A DNA stretch of 64,000 nt from Paenibacillus sp. FSL R7-0273 (GTDB taxonomy: Bacteria > Bacillota > Bacilli > Paenibacillales > Paenibacillaceae). Positions within the stretch are counted from its first letter, which is position 1; each line of letters begins with the position of its first letter. Where the stretch lies: positions 6,317,501-6,381,500 of the forward strand of contig NZ_CP009283.1 in assembly GCF_000758625.1 (NCBI RefSeq), in the 5' to 3' direction. Positions 1 through 9,931 of the stretch are shown piece by piece. Below the pieces are notes generated by a model, which saw nothing but the letters and a program-made list of their open reading frames with translations, did no database searches and was not told the origin of the DNA. A program made the position numbers and the translations under genes.

Positions 1-52
1 CTTAGCTTGACCTATTCAGCTCAACAGCATTCGTGCAGTAATCATTTTATAT

Positions 53-928
53 TTATAGTGTATAACGGACTGCCCGGCCTCCGGCAGCATCATCAGCCCA
101 TACAGTAATTTCTCTAATCTGTGAACGGGATACCAGCTTGCGCAGCACAAGAGGCAATTCAGCACCAAGCTGGCTGAGACCTGAATGCTGTAACAATTCT
201 TTTATGCTCCAGGACTCTTTGCGGCTTCCGAGAATCTCAAGCAGCAGTCTGCAGCAGTCGGACATTTTGGACATCAGGGCAAACTCACAAGCAAGCAAAA
301 TAAGCTCAACTCTCTGATCAAGGGTTTCCTTGCTCACCGTCAGTTCCTCATATAGCTTGTGCACCGGGGTATTCAGACTTTTTACCTGCTCCCATACCGC
401 AGGATTCGGAAAGCACCCGGCCTCACCGACTTCAATACGGGCCCAGTGATACAAGGCCATAAGCACACAATTGTAAGCATCCATCGTATACCCGGCTTCC
501 AGATAACGCTTAGACTTTACATACATATGCAGAAAACGGGCAAATTCCGTAAACAGCACCCGCTCTTTAAGCCCCCCCTGAAAACGCGCTATTTCACGCC
601 GCATTGCTTCCAGTATCCCCTCGGGATCCCAGATCACCTCACCAGACATCAGACTGGTAAGCAGCTCATTATTATCGCCGGCCAACACAGCCCGTTCCAG
701 TGCCGGCAGGCCTACATGAACAGTCTGCGTCCGCCGCTCTCCCGCAACAGTATGAGTCAGTACCCGTTCCTTGTCCTGCTCCTCATGCAGCATCAGTACC
801 ACCATATCAAAATCGTGAAGCAGAGCGCTCTGAAACGGAGCATTACCCTTTTGCCGCAATGCTATGGCGCCCAGGACAGTCTCATCAAACGTTTCTCCAC
901 TCAATAGGGTCAAATTGGATAGTTCCAT
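53..928 (-). CDS. ygxA: YgxA-like nucleotidyltransferase-fold protein
   Basis: About 291 residues. Recognised from overall character and from its place two genes from perR, an arrangement known in Bacillus where ygxA lies beside perR; molecular function is unknown in the family. The sequence is mostly helical and soluble, with no signal peptide or membrane segment; the middle part (LEAGYTMDAYNCVLMALYHWARIEVGE region) looks like a helical substrate-domain and the end like a winged-helix-type fold. I start it at the ATG at 928 because GGAGGG lies four bases upstream; an ATG 15 bases earlier would overlap that site. It is divergent from the ygzB-like gene. Identity as YgxA is moderately sure; enzymatic activity is not shown. 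Confidence 0.7.
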   Translation of the reverse strand: MELSNLTLLSGETFDETVLGAIALRQKGNAPFQSALLHDFDMVVLMLHEEQDKERVLTHTVAGERRTQTVHVGLPALERAVLAGDNNELLTSLMSGEVIWDPEGILEAMRREIARFQGGLKERVLFTEFARFLHMYVKSKRYLEAGYTMDAYNCVLMALYHWARIEVGEAGCFPNPAVWEQVKSLNTPVHKLYEELTVSKETLDQRVELILLACEFALMSKMSDCCRLLLEILGSRKESWSIKELLQHSGLSQLGAELPLVLRKLVSRSQIREITVWADDAAGGRAVRYTL

Positions 929-1057
929 GCTTCCCTCCATCAAATTTGGCGAATTTGCATCACGTCAGTTATAATTCTCTTAAATATTAATATTCTACAT
1001 AGTCATGTCAGTTCCTTCTGGAAGTCCCAACTATATTTTAGTTAGGAGCTAATCGAT

Positions 1058-1426
1058 ATGAAGATGAAGTCGGCTAAAATCAATGCTTTTCGCACCTGGG
1101 GACTGCTGCTCACCATGCTTGGAATGGGCCTCATGATTGCCGGAACAGCAGGCATTGTATTCTGGGGGTCTGCAGGAAAAATAGCTGCCGCAATCGGACT
1201 CGTTATTGGCCTTATCTCTATGACTGCCAGTCTTGCCATCTACTTTTGGGCGGGCATGCTGTCTACGAGCGCTGTCCAGCTGGAATGCCCGGAATGCCGG
1301 AAGCTGACCAAGATGCTTGGCAAAACCGACCGCTGCATGTTCTGCCACACCCTGCTTACCCTGGACCCTGCAAAGGCCACTATGACTGCAGAGCAGCTTG
1401 AAAGTCAGAAGCTTCAGCATCCTTAG
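1058..1426 (+). CDS. ygzB: YgzB-like (UPF0295) small membrane zinc-ribbon protein
   Basis: A 122-residue protein with two predicted membrane helices (about residues 10-35 and 40-68) followed by a cytoplasmic tail carrying two Cys pairs, CPEC and CMFC, that would form a zinc ribbon. This is the build of the UPF0295/YgzB family, which in Bacillus also lies next to ygxA and perR. Function is unknown. The start is the first ATG, preceded by TAGGAG nine bases upstream. It is divergent from the YgxA-like gene and convergent with the glycosidase, from which it is separated by a strong hairpin. Confidence 0.8.
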   Translation: MKMKSAKINAFRTWGLLLTMLGMGLMIAGTAGIVFWGSAGKIAAAIGLVIGLISMTASLAIYFWAGMLSTSAVQLECPECRKLTKMLGKTDRCMFCHTLLTLDPAKATMTAEQLESQKLQHP

Positions 1427-1499
1427 AAAAGCCCATTATGCAATTCTCTTCTTATTATCTTCTCCTCTACTGAAAAATCACTGAAAAATGGCTGCAAAC

Positions 1500-1534
1500 A
1501 AAGAAAGGTGCTCCCAAACGGGGCACCTTTCTTT
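1500..1534. terminator. bidirectional rho-independent terminator
   Basis: Stem AAAGAAAGGTGC ... GCACCTTTCTTT with an inner CCC/GGG pair and AAAC loop. T-rich on the plus side (CTTTCTTTTG) and equally on the complement, so it can end both the ygzB-like gene and the convergent glycosidase gene. Confidence 0.85.
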
Positions 1535-1554
1535 CTTTTGTAAACTAAAAATTG

Positions 1555-3282
1555 CTATTTGCTTATTTCCTGCAGCGTCTGCCAAGCCTCCAGCGTTCCG
1601 AAGCTGCGTGTCCAGGATGCCACTCCGCCAAGTCCGAAGGATTTGGCTAGCTCAACCCGTGATTTCAGGGACACCTTGTCTTCAATCCAGATTTTGTGAA
1701 GCGCACCGTCTTCTTTGTACTCCACATAGTTCTGGCCCGCTTTGCTGTCAAAGGAAGGGGTCAGCTTCTTGTCTGCCAGCAGCTCCTGAACAGTTTTCAT
1801 GCCGACTGCCTTGGAGCTTACCTTCTTCTCCCCGTTCTCCGTTGTCTCGGTCCAGATGCGGGTGTAGAGCGGTACACCGAGAATCAGCTTCTCGGCCGGC
1901 ACGTCATCCTCCTCAATAATCCGGCTAATCGAGCTCTCCACCCAAGGCAAGGAAGCTACAGAGCCTGCTGTAGGGCTGGACGCCCAATGCTCGTCATACG
2001 CCATAACAATCAAAAAGTCCGTGGCTGAGCTGAGCGCTCTACGGTCCAAAAACAGCGACCACATTTCACTGTTGGACTTTGGAGTAACGTCTATGGAGGT
2101 AATCAGATTTTTGGCCTGGGCCATCGGCTTAAGCTCCCGCATAAACTGCGTGACGTTGCCGCCGTCCTTGGTATACACATTCTCAAAATCAATATTAATG
2201 CCGTCAAGATCATATAAATCAGCATACTCCAGCATCTGAACGATGGTAGTCATCCGCTTCTCATAGCTCGACAAAGCCTCGGTGGTTAAATCTGCATCAA
2301 AACTGTTGCTGAGCAGTCCCCAGACTTCCATGCCTTGGCTATGCGCCCACTCAACATAAGCACTGTCGGCCTTACTCCGCACATTACCGTCAACATCCAC
2401 AATACTGAACCAGGTTGGACTGACCACGTTAACCCCGGGCAGCTCTCCAAAATTAGCCGGGTTAGGCTTACGCTCATATACAGCTTCCCAGAACAGGTTC
2501 ACAGCCTTCCCTTTCCAGCTGCGCTCTGCACGCGTAGGTACGTACTCCCTCTGTTCCACAGTCTTTTCTCCGTCAGCAGTAATGTCGGCGGTTTTGATAA
2601 ATCCGGTATAGCCGCTGTTCATCTGTACATACAGCCATTCCTCATTCTCGGCAGCTGAATGCCAGATCCGTACCACTGTACCCGGTGGCATATCCGCAAT
2701 AATCGGTGCATGAATGGTCGGCCCCTTGCGCAATGCCTTTGTACGACCGCCCTCTTCGCCTTTTACTGTGCCGAGCGGCACGCTTTCTCCGGCTGTCATC
2801 AGCAGAACAGCGCCGGTGCCGCTATCCTCCTCTACCTCTAACCCGTACAGCTCCTCCAGGGAAACAGCCGGCAGATAGGTCACCCCATCCTTCTCTTCCG
2901 GAGCAAGCCGGAGCTGAACCGGCTCATTATTCAGGCTGGCTGAAGTTGAATCCTCCCGCATATATAGCAAATCATTATCTGTAGACAGAATTACTGACTT
3001 GGTGGCCTCTTCATAACGGATAGCCGGATCAACATATTCCTGCAGCAAAGGAAGCGGCAGCAGCAATTCATCGCCGGTGCCACTGGCTGAATAGCCAGTT
3101 AACTGGCCCTTTACAAAAACCGGCTGCTTCATACCCTCCCAGTCAGGCTCGATATGCTCACGGTTTGGCAATACATAAAAAGCGACCCAATAAGCGGCTG
3201 CGGCGATAATTACAAGTACTGCAAAAAGGCTAAAGCGGCTCCCGCGCTTGCGGGTACGTCCCTGTCTCGGTCTGCTCTCCAA
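1555..3282 (-). CDS. Membrane-anchored family 18 glycosidase with SH3 domain
   Basis: About 575 residues. A basic N-terminus is followed by one membrane helix (FSLFAVLVIIAAAAYWVAFY) that would anchor it outside the cell. Next come a stalk/amine-oxidase-like region, an SH3-type wall-binding domain (around TKALRKGPTIHAPIIADMPP) and a C-terminal TIM-barrel of glycoside hydrolase family 18. The catalytic strand reads DGINIDFEN, with the acid/base Glu in place; the Asn within it is common in spore and cell-wall N-acetylglucosaminidases of the YaaH/YdhD/SleL type. I infer a peptidoglycan- or cortex-lytic role. The start is a TTG at 3282 with GGAGG seven bases upstream; the longer reading frame lacks a ribosome site. 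Confidence 0.85.
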   Translation of the reverse strand: MESRPRQGRTRKRGSRFSLFAVLVIIAAAAYWVAFYVLPNREHIEPDWEGMKQPVFVKGQLTGYSASGTGDELLLPLPLLQEYVDPAIRYEEATKSVILSTDNDLLYMREDSTSASLNNEPVQLRLAPEEKDGVTYLPAVSLEELYGLEVEEDSGTGAVLLMTAGESVPLGTVKGEEGGRTKALRKGPTIHAPIIADMPPGTVVRIWHSAAENEEWLYVQMNSGYTGFIKTADITADGEKTVEQREYVPTRAERSWKGKAVNLFWEAVYERKPNPANFGELPGVNVVSPTWFSIVDVDGNVRSKADSAYVEWAHSQGMEVWGLLSNSFDADLTTEALSSYEKRMTTIVQMLEYADLYDLDGINIDFENVYTKDGGNVTQFMRELKPMAQAKNLITSIDVTPKSNSEMWSLFLDRRALSSATDFLIVMAYDEHWASSPTAGSVASLPWVESSISRIIEEDDVPAEKLILGVPLYTRIWTETTENGEKKVSSKAVGMKTVQELLADKKLTPSFDSKAGQNYVEYKEDGALHKIWIEDKVSLKSRVELAKSFGLGGVASWTRSFGTLEAWQTLQEISK

Positions 3283-3410
3283 TGTATATCCTCCAAAACT
3301 ATCTATAGATTTAAGTGCAGTTACTAATCTTAAGTATACGCTATGTTTAACACATAGGTTGCGCATATCTGCTGGAAGGGCAGGCATAAAATGGCCCTCT
3401 AATCCAGTCA

Positions 3411-3452
3411 AAACAAAAAACGCGTGATACCCGTTGCCGGATCCCACACGTT
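3411..3452 (-). terminator. terminator after perR
   Basis: Read on the minus strand: AACGTGTG stem, loop, CACGCGTT (one G-U pair), then TTTTTTGTTTTG. It lies just downstream of the perR stop codon. Confidence 0.85.
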
Positions 3453-3488
3453 ATAAATTCTGGCTATCAGCTTAAAATCCTTCTAAGC

Positions 3489-3920
3489 TTAATGCTTGTT
3501 ATCGCTGCAGCATTTGCAGACTCCGTACATCTCCATACGCAACCCGTGAACCTTGAAGCCCGTTGCCAGCTCGGCCGCGTGCTCTACCTCATGAAGGGAA
3601 GGATAACTGAAATCTTCAATTTTACCGCATTCCTGGCAGATGACATGATAATGATCGGACACATTGGCATCAAAACGGCTGGAGCTATCACCGTAGGTCA
3701 ATTCACGCACCATTCCGGCTTCCATAAACATCTTGAGATTGTTGTAGACCGTAGCCACACTCATGCTTGGAAACTGCGGCTCCAGCGCACGGTAAATATC
3801 GTCTGCCGTCGGATGATTCAAAGCCTCCATCAGATACGTCAAGATTGCATGACGCTGGGGTGTAATACGGACACCGGTAGTCTTCAATTGTTCCAATGCA
3901 TGCTGTACACCACTACCCAT
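3489..3920 (-). CDS. perR: Peroxide-stress repressor PerR (Fur family)
   Basis: 143 residues. N-terminal winged helix ([11 protein letters not shown] ... [12 protein letters not shown]) and C-terminal dimerisation domain. The regulatory metal ligands of Bacillus PerR are all present with a one-residue offset: His36, Asp84, His90, His92 and Asp103; Asp rather than Glu at the last site separates PerR from Fur and Zur. The structural zinc Cys pairs are CQEC and CKCC. PerR represses catalase, Dps and related genes and is inactivated by metal-catalysed histidine oxidation. The start is the ATG at 3920 (GGTGG five bases upstream); a GTG nine bases earlier overlaps the ribosome site. A possible own operator lies about 100 bases upstream. 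Confidence 0.95.
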   Translation of the reverse strand: MGSGVQHALEQLKTTGVRITPQRHAILTYLMEALNHPTADDIYRALEPQFPSMSVATVYNNLKMFMEAGMVRELTYGDSSSRFDANVSDHYHVICQECGKIEDFSYPSLHEVEHAAELATGFKVHGLRMEMYGVCKCCSDNKH

Positions 3921-4019
3921 CAATTCCACCGCCTTTAAATTAAACCTTTAATGTACAAAAATAAAACTATAATGCAATTGTAAAACCCCGATTTGAATGT
4001 TGTCAACGCAACAGATACA

Positions 4020-4034
4020 TTATATTCATTATTA
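4020..4034. promoter_or_regulatory. candidate Per box upstream of perR
   Basis: TTATATTCATTATTA matches the known Per box TTATAATNATTATAA at 12 of 14 defined positions. It lies in the 134-base gap upstream of perR, where autoregulation would be expected. The surrounding DNA is very AT-rich, so a chance match is possible. Confidence 0.45.
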
Positions 4035-4054
4035 TATAATAAAAATTACTTTTT

Positions 4055-5965
4055 TCAATATTCCTTCACATTTAAACTGCTGTTTCCTTCCACACGCAGC
4101 TTAAACTCGCCGCTGCCCGCTTCGCCGGAAATGGTTTTTTTATCAATGATCAGCCCGTCAATTTCGGAGCTGATATTCCCGTAACCACTGGAACCCTCCA
4201 CTGTATAATCTGCTGCGGCCGGCAGATACAGGCTGATGTCTCCAACTGCACTATAAACCTCCCAGTCCCCGCCAATCACTTCTGAGCGGATATCAATCGT
4301 ACCGTTCAGCGACTCAGCATGCAGCTTCGCTCTCGCACCGTCCACCGTTAGATTACCGTTCTTGCTGGACAGGCTGACTTCATCTCCGCTGCCTGCAGCA
4401 GAGATATCGCCGACAACAGCAGTCAGCTTGAGCGCACCAGTAACATCCCAGGCATCCATCTTCCCGCCTCCTGTAGAAAGATCAACGCTTCCTTGAACTG
4501 TACGGGCACGGACGGCCCCGTTCAGCGTTTTTCCTTTTACATTCCCATAAATACGGTGCAGAATCAGCTCTCCGTTTCCAGTTTCCAGAGCGATATCTTC
4601 AATAGCCTCGACATTCTGCAGCGTTATGCCCCCGTTCATCGTCCGGACATCCAGATTAAACCGCCGGTCTTCCGGCAGTGAGATATCCAGGTCGATTCGC
4701 GGCTGACGCTTGCCTGAATCACCGTATGCTTTATATTGGGGAGTGATTTTGATAGTCGGGCCTTCCTCTATCTGGACAAAGGATTGTTCTGAAACAGCCT
4801 CTGCCTGCGCCCCTTCCAGCTGGTCCACCCACACAGTGGCTGTAATTTCTATGTCCTCTACTGCGGCGCGGTGGATCAGGATATCCCCGTTAATGCCGTC
4901 GACTGTAATTTTGGAGGTGTTAAGCTCAACCGGCACAATCAGCGGCGCCTTCTCGTAACGGTTACCTTCAGCTTCCCCGTAATCTACTGCAGCAGCAGTC
5001 AGGTTCAGGCTGACCTTGTTCCACAGGTGCAAATAATGCTCCTGCTCAGCCACAATGAATATGCTGGCCCCAAGGATTACAGCCGACAGCAGTCCGCGCA
5101 GATCCATCCGGGGTCTCGGTGCATTGGCCATTTTGCCTCTGCGGCGTGTAATCAAGGAAATCAGCAGATATTCCACGCCCCACAGCACTGGAATCAGCGG
5201 CCACCATTTGAGCAGCAGCAGCATCGTTTCGGTACCGTTCAGCCAGTCCAGCAGCATAAGAACACCTACGCCTGCCAGCACCGTAACGGCTGTATACCGG
5301 CCTACCCGGCGGGGGCGGCGTTCATCGCTCCGGCGGATCAGGATGCTTTTGGCAATTTCACGCACTCCCAGCCACAGCGCACAGAGACTCAGTACTCCCG
5401 CAACCGTAACCCCCGCGTAGCTCTCCATATATTGCTGCAGCCAGGGGGGCTTTTGGCGGAAAAGAAACATAAGCGCTCCGCCAACCAGCAGCAGCAGCCC
5501 AAAGGAAATCCCAGGTTCGCTGATCCAGGCACGGCGCCCGGATGTCTTGCCCGCTGTTATCGGCAGCTCAGGGTCAGACTCCTCCGGCAGCAGCAGAATA
5601 CGGTCAGCAGACTGCAGCACATCAAATACATTGTAGAAATAAACAACCGGAATCAGCAGCCCCAGCAAAATAAGCAGCGGAACATTAATCTGCATGCCGA
5701 TCGATGAGAAATACAGCATAGCTGCTATGTCCAATAAAATGATAAACAGAAAAGAGATCCCCTTACGGAGAAGCCCGAAATAGAGATGCCCGGAACCAGG
5801 GATAACAGCCGCGAGCAGTCCTGCTATAAATTTGCGCTTGCGGGGGCGTTTTTTCTGGCGCGGCGGGATTTCAGGCGGCTTAGGCGGCATAACAGATTCA
5901 TCCTGCTGTTCGGAACTCATATCTGGACTCTTCCTCTCACGAAAGGTATAGTTCTTCCTGCTCAA
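4055..5965 (-). CDS. Membrane protein with C-terminal DUF4097-type beta repeats
   Basis: 636 residues in three parts: a short charged Pro/Lys-rich N-terminus, a membrane region of about eight helices (roughly residues 45-310), and an extracytoplasmic C-terminal half of short repeated beta strands (ITVDGINGDILI, LDVRTMNGGITLQN, SLNGTIDIRS, SAVGDISLYL) typical of the DUF4097 putative adhesin/beta-helix family. These repeats are often found with envelope-stress regulators; function is unproven. The start is a TTG whose second and third bases form the TGA stop of the acetyltransferase gene, so the two are translationally coupled. An ATG 45 bases inside (5920) with GAGAGGAAG upstream is an alternative. 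Confidence 0.75.
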   Translation of the reverse strand: MSRKNYTFRERKSPDMSSEQQDESVMPPKPPEIPPRQKKRPRKRKFIAGLLAAVIPGSGHLYFGLLRKGISFLFIILLDIAAMLYFSSIGMQINVPLLILLGLLIPVVYFYNVFDVLQSADRILLLPEESDPELPITAGKTSGRRAWISEPGISFGLLLLVGGALMFLFRQKPPWLQQYMESYAGVTVAGVLSLCALWLGVREIAKSILIRRSDERRPRRVGRYTAVTVLAGVGVLMLLDWLNGTETMLLLLKWWPLIPVLWGVEYLLISLITRRRGKMANAPRPRMDLRGLLSAVILGASIFIVAEQEHYLHLWNKVSLNLTAAAVDYGEAEGNRYEKAPLIVPVELNTSKITVDGINGDILIHRAAVEDIEITATVWVDQLEGAQAEAVSEQSFVQIEEGPTIKITPQYKAYGDSGKRQPRIDLDISLPEDRRFNLDVRTMNGGITLQNVEAIEDIALETGNGELILHRIYGNVKGKTLNGAVRARTVQGSVDLSTGGGKMDAWDVTGALKLTAVVGDISAAGSGDEVSLSSKNGNLTVDGARAKLHAESLNGTIDIRSEVIGGDWEVYSAVGDISLYLPAAADYTVEGSSGYGNISSEIDGLIIDKKTISGEAGSGEFKLRVEGNSSLNVKEY

Positions 5966-6432
5966 GGCTTCCCACCCCGGTAAAATTCAATCAGCTCTAC
6001 TCCGGGAGCCACTTCCTCTACACCCGCAGGAACAAATCCGTGCTTTGTATAGAGGGTTACGGCAGGGTGATTCAGCTTCCCTGTAGATACTATAAACTGC
6101 TCCATTGCGGAATACTGTCCGAAAATAAATTCAAGCAGGCCTCCGGCAATGCCCTGGCGGAAATACTCCGGATTCACCATCATCCGGGTAACCGTCAGCC
6201 TGCCCGGTGTTTCCTCCAGAACAGCAACGGCGCCCAGTAAATCGCTGTTGTCGTCAAAGCAGCCGTAGAACACCTCTTTTACCGCTGCCAGCATCTCTCT
6301 TGTCTCCAGCAGCGGAGGAATTTCATTGAAGCCGATCATTTCCGCCTCCAGCCTGTAGGCTTTGTGCTGAAGACTCCAGAGCTCGCTCAGGGTGTAATCA
6401 TCCTGCAGATCCAGTCTGACTATTGTATTCAT
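5962..6432 (-). CDS. GNAT-family N-acetyltransferase
   Basis: 156 residues. The acetyl-CoA site is seen in RMMVNPEYFRQGIAGGLLEFIFG (the Q/R-x-x-G-x-G/A element being RQGIAG), followed by the typical NHPAVTLYTKHGFVPAG segment. The substrate cannot be told. The start is the ATG at 6432, with AAGGGG eight bases upstream; 48 more bases of open frame upstream have no ribosome site. Its stop overlaps the start of the DUF4097 protein gene, so the two form one unit. Confidence 0.8.
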   Translation of the reverse strand: MNTIVRLDLQDDYTLSELWSLQHKAYRLEAEMIGFNEIPPLLETREMLAAVKEVFYGCFDDNSDLLGAVAVLEETPGRLTVTRMMVNPEYFRQGIAGGLLEFIFGQYSAMEQFIVSTGKLNHPAVTLYTKHGFVPAGVEEVAPGVELIEFYRGGKP

Positions 6433-6454
6433 CCTTACATTCCCCTTATATGCC

Positions 6455-6490
6455 AGCACAGGGCCTGCCGTTGCCGACAAGCCCTGTGCT
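6455..6490. terminator. hairpin after gatB
   Basis: Perfect 10-bp stem AGCACAGGGC / GCCCTGTGCT with a 16-base loop, between the gatB stop and the acetyltransferase start. There is no clear T-run on either side, so it may be a weak terminator or an RNA-stabilising hairpin. Confidence 0.55.
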
Positions 6491-6523
6491 GAAGATCCTA
6501 TAATAAATTACCCAAAACCGCTC

Positions 6524-7957
6524 CTAGCCGTTCAACACTTCAGCCAGAAGTGTATTCACAAGCCCCGGATTGGCTTTGCCTTTACTTTCTTTCATTACCT
6601 GGCCGACGAGGAAGCCGATCGCCTTCTGCTTGCCTGCCTTATAATCCTCTACAGACTGCGGGTTCGCAGCTACTACCGCTTCGACAATCTGCTTAATCGC
6701 GCCTTCGTCACTGATCTGCACAAGGCCCTTTTCTTCAACAATTACTGCAGGCAGCTTACCGCTTTCCAGCATTTCCTTGAATACGGTTTTGGCGATTTTG
6801 CTGCTGATGGTGCCGCCGGCGATCAGCCCGATCATCTCGCCCAGTCCCTGCGGTGTAATCTTAACCTGGGACAATTCGAAGCTGTTGCTGTTCAGATACC
6901 CGAGCAGATCGCCCATCATCCAGTTGGCAACAGCCTTCGCATCCTTGGTATAAGCAAGGCTGCCTTCAAAGAAATCAGCCAGCGGCTTGGAGGAGGTCAG
7001 CACTCCCGCATCGTAAGCCGTAAGTCCGTATTCCTCGCTGTACCGGGCCTGGCGGGCATCCGGCAGCTCCGGAATGGACTGGCGGATGGATTCCTTCCAG
7101 GCATCATCGATATGCAGCACAATGAGATCCGGGTCCGGGAAGTAACGGTAGTCATGCGCTTCCTCTTTGCCGCGCATGGACAGCGTTTTGCCCTGTGCCT
7201 CATCCCAGCGGCGGGTTTCCTGCACTACTACACCGCCGTCATCCAGAATCTCGCCCTGGCGGAACTGTTCATATTCTAATCCGCGCAGCACGCCGCGGAA
7301 GGAGTTCATATTCTTCAGCTCCGCACGGATGCCGAACTCTTCCTGGCCTACAGGGCGCAGACTGATGTTCGCATCACAGCGCATCGAGCCTTCCTCCATC
7401 TTAACGTCAGAGACATCGCAATACTGCATGATCGCGCGGATCTTCTCCAGATAAGCACGCGCCTCTTCAGGTGAACGCAGATCAGGCTCGGAAACAATCT
7501 CAATCAGCGGTGTGCCTACACGGTTGAAGTCAACCAGTGAAGCAAAACCGCCGTCAACGTGAGTCAGCTTGCCTGCATCCTCTTCCAGATGAAGGCGGGT
7601 AATCCCGATGCGTTTGGTTTCACCATTAACCTCAATGTCAATCCATCCGTTCAAGCCGATCGGCTGATCAAATTGCGAGATCTGGTAGGCTTTTGGCGAA
7701 TCGGGATAAAAGTAATTCTTGCGGTCGAATTTGCTCACATCACCTATAGTGCAGTTGAGCGCCATAGCCGCTTTCATTGCATAGTCCACCGCCTGGCGGT
7801 TCAGCACAGGCAGTACGCCGGGATGGCCCAGGCAGACCGGACAGGTATGGGTATTAGGCGGGGCCCCGAATTCCGTCGAGCAGCCGCAGAAAATTTTGGA
7901 CTTGGTATGAAGCTCCACATGAACTTCCAGCCCGATGACCGTTTCGTATTTAGACAT
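6524..7957 (-). CDS. gatB: Asp/Glu-tRNA amidotransferase subunit B
   Basis: 477 residues, as in Bacillus GatB (about 476). The N-terminal catalytic cradle has [13 protein letters not shown], the zinc site CGC...CPVCLG, and [19 protein letters not shown]; a helical tRNA-binding YqeY-like tail follows ([13 protein letters not shown]). It phosphorylates Glu or Asp on misacylated tRNA-Gln or tRNA-Asn and, with ammonia from GatA, amidates it. It is last in the order gatC-gatA-gatB. The start at MSKYET follows the family; a frame-compatible ATG 12 bases upstream sits directly against AAGGG. Confidence 0.97.
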   Translation of the reverse strand: MSKYETVIGLEVHVELHTKSKIFCGCSTEFGAPPNTHTCPVCLGHPGVLPVLNRQAVDYAMKAAMALNCTIGDVSKFDRKNYFYPDSPKAYQISQFDQPIGLNGWIDIEVNGETKRIGITRLHLEEDAGKLTHVDGGFASLVDFNRVGTPLIEIVSEPDLRSPEEARAYLEKIRAIMQYCDVSDVKMEEGSMRCDANISLRPVGQEEFGIRAELKNMNSFRGVLRGLEYEQFRQGEILDDGGVVVQETRRWDEAQGKTLSMRGKEEAHDYRYFPDPDLIVLHIDDAWKESIRQSIPELPDARQARYSEEYGLTAYDAGVLTSSKPLADFFEGSLAYTKDAKAVANWMMGDLLGYLNSNSFELSQVKITPQGLGEMIGLIAGGTISSKIAKTVFKEMLESGKLPAVIVEEKGLVQISDEGAIKQIVEAVVAANPQSVEDYKAGKQKAIGFLVGQVMKESKGKANPGLVNTLLAEVLNG

Positions 7958-8022
7958 AAATGATCTCATCCCTTAAAAGTTTTGTGAGCCTGTTCCCTGT
8001 ACAGCGTATGATCCGGCGGAAC

Positions 8023-9483
8023 TTACAGCTGTGGCCGCTCTTTGTGGTAGCCTGTATTCTGTTCAAAGGCATGCGCAACGCGCAGCACGGTGCTCTCATC
8101 AAATTCCTTACCGATAATCTGCAGTCCTACCGGCAAACCTCCGGCAAAGCCGCATGGAATGCTGACCGCAGGAATGCCGGCAAGATTGACCGGAATGGTC
8201 AGTATATCGTTCAAATACATAGTCAGCGGATCTTCCGTCTGCGAGCCCAGCTTAAAGGCAGTGGTCGGCGCTGTAGGGCCGATTACCACGTCATACTTCT
8301 TGAAAACCTCATCAAAGTCCTGCTTAATCAGGGTGCGCACCTTCTGGGCCTTCAGATAATAAGCATCATAATAGCCCGAGCTCAGCGCATAAGTGCCTAG
8401 CATGATCCGGCGTTTCACCTCAGGGCCGAAGCCGCGGCTGCGGGAATTGCGGTACAGATCAAGCAGGCCGCCGCCCTCATCGACACGCACGCCATAACGG
8501 ACACCGTCAAAGCGGGCCAGGTTGGAGGAGGCTTCCGATGAAGCAAGCAGATAATAAGCTGCCACTGCATATTCCGTATGCGGCAGCGAGACTTCTTCCC
8601 ATACCGCGCCGAGGCTCTCCAGCACTTTGAGTGCAGACATGACCTGTTCGCGGACAGAAGCATCTACACCTTCACCGATATACTCCTTAGGCACAGCAAT
8701 GCGGAGCCCGGAAATATCTCCGGTCAATGCGCTCAGATAGTCAGGGATGTCCACCTTTGCCGATGTGGAGTCCTGGGCATCATAGCCTGCAATCGCCTGC
8801 AGCACATATGCGGAATCCTCTACATTACGGGTTACGGGGCCAATCTGATCCAGTGAGGAGGCGAAGGCTACCAGGCCATAGCGGGAAACCAGACCGTAGG
8901 TTGGCTTAAGCCCGACTACACCGCAGTATGAGGCCGGCTGACGGATGGAGCCGCCGGTATCGGAGCCAAGCGCGAACAGCACTTCACCTGCTGCAACAGC
9001 CGCTGCCGAGCCGCCGCTTGAGCCGCCGGGAACATGCTCGAGATTCCACGGATTGCGCACAGCGCCGTATGCAGAATTCTCATTGGAGCCGCCCATGGCG
9101 AACTCGTCCATATTCAGCTTGCCGACTGTTACCGCATCAGCCTGACGCAGCTTGGAGACAACGGTTGCATCATAAATCGGCTGGAAATTGTCAAGGAACT
9201 TGCTGGCACAGGTAGTGCGCAGTCCCTTCGTTACAATATTGTCCTTAATCCCGGCAGGAAGTCCAAACAGCAGGCCGCGCTCCGCGCCGGAAGCCAGCTT
9301 GTCATCCAGTGCACGTGCAGACTGGCGTGCCCCTTCCTCGTTCAGCGTTAAAAACGCATGCACCTTGCTGTCACGCTCGGCAATAGCAGCCAGTGACTGC
9401 TCCGTCAGCTCACTGACGGAAATTTCTTTGCCCTGCAGCATGTTATGTAGTTCTGGCAATCGATATTGAAACAGGCTCAACAT
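8023..9483 (-). CDS. gatA: Asp/Glu-tRNA amidotransferase subunit A
   Basis: 486 residues. It is an amidase-signature protein with the Ser-Ser-Lys triad visible: Lys in PAGIKDNI, the cis-Ser in [10 protein letters not shown] and the nucleophile in [14 protein letters not shown]. It releases ammonia from glutamine and channels it to GatB. Start ATG with AAAGGAGG nine bases before it. It lies 21 bases after gatC. Confidence 0.97.
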   Translation of the reverse strand: MLSLFQYRLPELHNMLQGKEISVSELTEQSLAAIAERDSKVHAFLTLNEEGARQSARALDDKLASGAERGLLFGLPAGIKDNIVTKGLRTTCASKFLDNFQPIYDATVVSKLRQADAVTVGKLNMDEFAMGGSNENSAYGAVRNPWNLEHVPGGSSGGSAAAVAAGEVLFALGSDTGGSIRQPASYCGVVGLKPTYGLVSRYGLVAFASSLDQIGPVTRNVEDSAYVLQAIAGYDAQDSTSAKVDIPDYLSALTGDISGLRIAVPKEYIGEGVDASVREQVMSALKVLESLGAVWEEVSLPHTEYAVAAYYLLASSEASSNLARFDGVRYGVRVDEGGGLLDLYRNSRSRGFGPEVKRRIMLGTYALSSGYYDAYYLKAQKVRTLIKQDFDEVFKKYDVVIGPTAPTTAFKLGSQTEDPLTMYLNDILTIPVNLAGIPAVSIPCGFAGGLPVGLQIIGKEFDESTVLRVAHAFEQNTGYHKERPQL

Positions 9484-9504
9484 GTTTCCTCCTTTTTGGT
9501 GTGG

Positions 9505-9792
9505 TTATTCCAGTACAGCCGGAACCTTAAAGTGACCGTCTTCATCATCTGGTGCATTAAGCAGAGCCTCTTCCTGGGACAGGCTCTCCTTCACGGCATC
9601 CTCACGCATGACATTGCTGACCTGCAGCACATGCGTCGTCGGCTTCACATTCTCCGTATCCAGCTCATTTAATTTCTCGGCATATTGTAAGATAGCATTC
9701 ATTTGTTCAGTAAAGGTAGCCTCTTCTTCCGGGCTTAGCTGCAGTCTGGCCAGCTTGGCCACATGCTGCACATCTTTGACAGTAATGCTCAT
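9505..9792 (-). CDS. gatC: Asp/Glu-tRNA amidotransferase subunit C
   Basis: 95 residues, the normal length. ISVKDVQHVAKLARL-type N-terminus (MSITVKDVQHVAKLARLQL), then FTEQMNAILQYAEKLNELDT and a C-terminal belt (MREDAV ... EALLNAP) that wraps around GatA in known structures. It stabilises the GatA-GatB complex. It is the first gene of the operon, with AGGAGGG upstream and a SigA promoter 50-80 bases before the start. Confidence 0.96.
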   Translation of the reverse strand: MSITVKDVQHVAKLARLQLSPEEEATFTEQMNAILQYAEKLNELDTENVKPTTHVLQVSNVMREDAVKESLSQEEALLNAPDDEDGHFKVPAVLE

Positions 9793-9843
9793 AAAGAATA
9801 TCCCTCCTGTTTAAAGGGCTAAAGCGCCCGGATAACGTTTTTA

Positions 9844-9872
9844 ATTATATTGTAGAAGCCTGGACAATTCAA
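9844..9872 (-). promoter_or_regulatory. SigA promoter of gatCAB
   Basis: On the minus strand: -35 TTGAAT, 17-base spacer, -10 TATAAT. The predicted start point is near 9837, about 45 bases before the gatC ATG. Confidence 0.75.
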
Positions 9873-9903
9873 TGTACTTGTCATTCCGCCCTTATCCGCA
9901 TAA

Positions 9904-9927
9904 CAAAAAGACCGGCTTGCGCCGGTC
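9904..9927 (-). terminator. rho-independent terminator
   Basis: On the minus strand: GACCGGC-GCAA-GCCGGTC followed by TTTTTG. It ends the small gene at 9932-10315 just before the gatCAB promoter. Confidence 0.85.
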
Positions 9928-9931
9928 CTCC

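Noticed and set aside
1555..3282. Asn within DGINIDFE as an inactivating change in the glycosidase
   Set aside because: The catalytic Glu is intact and this Asn is usual in spore/cell-wall family 18 enzymes.
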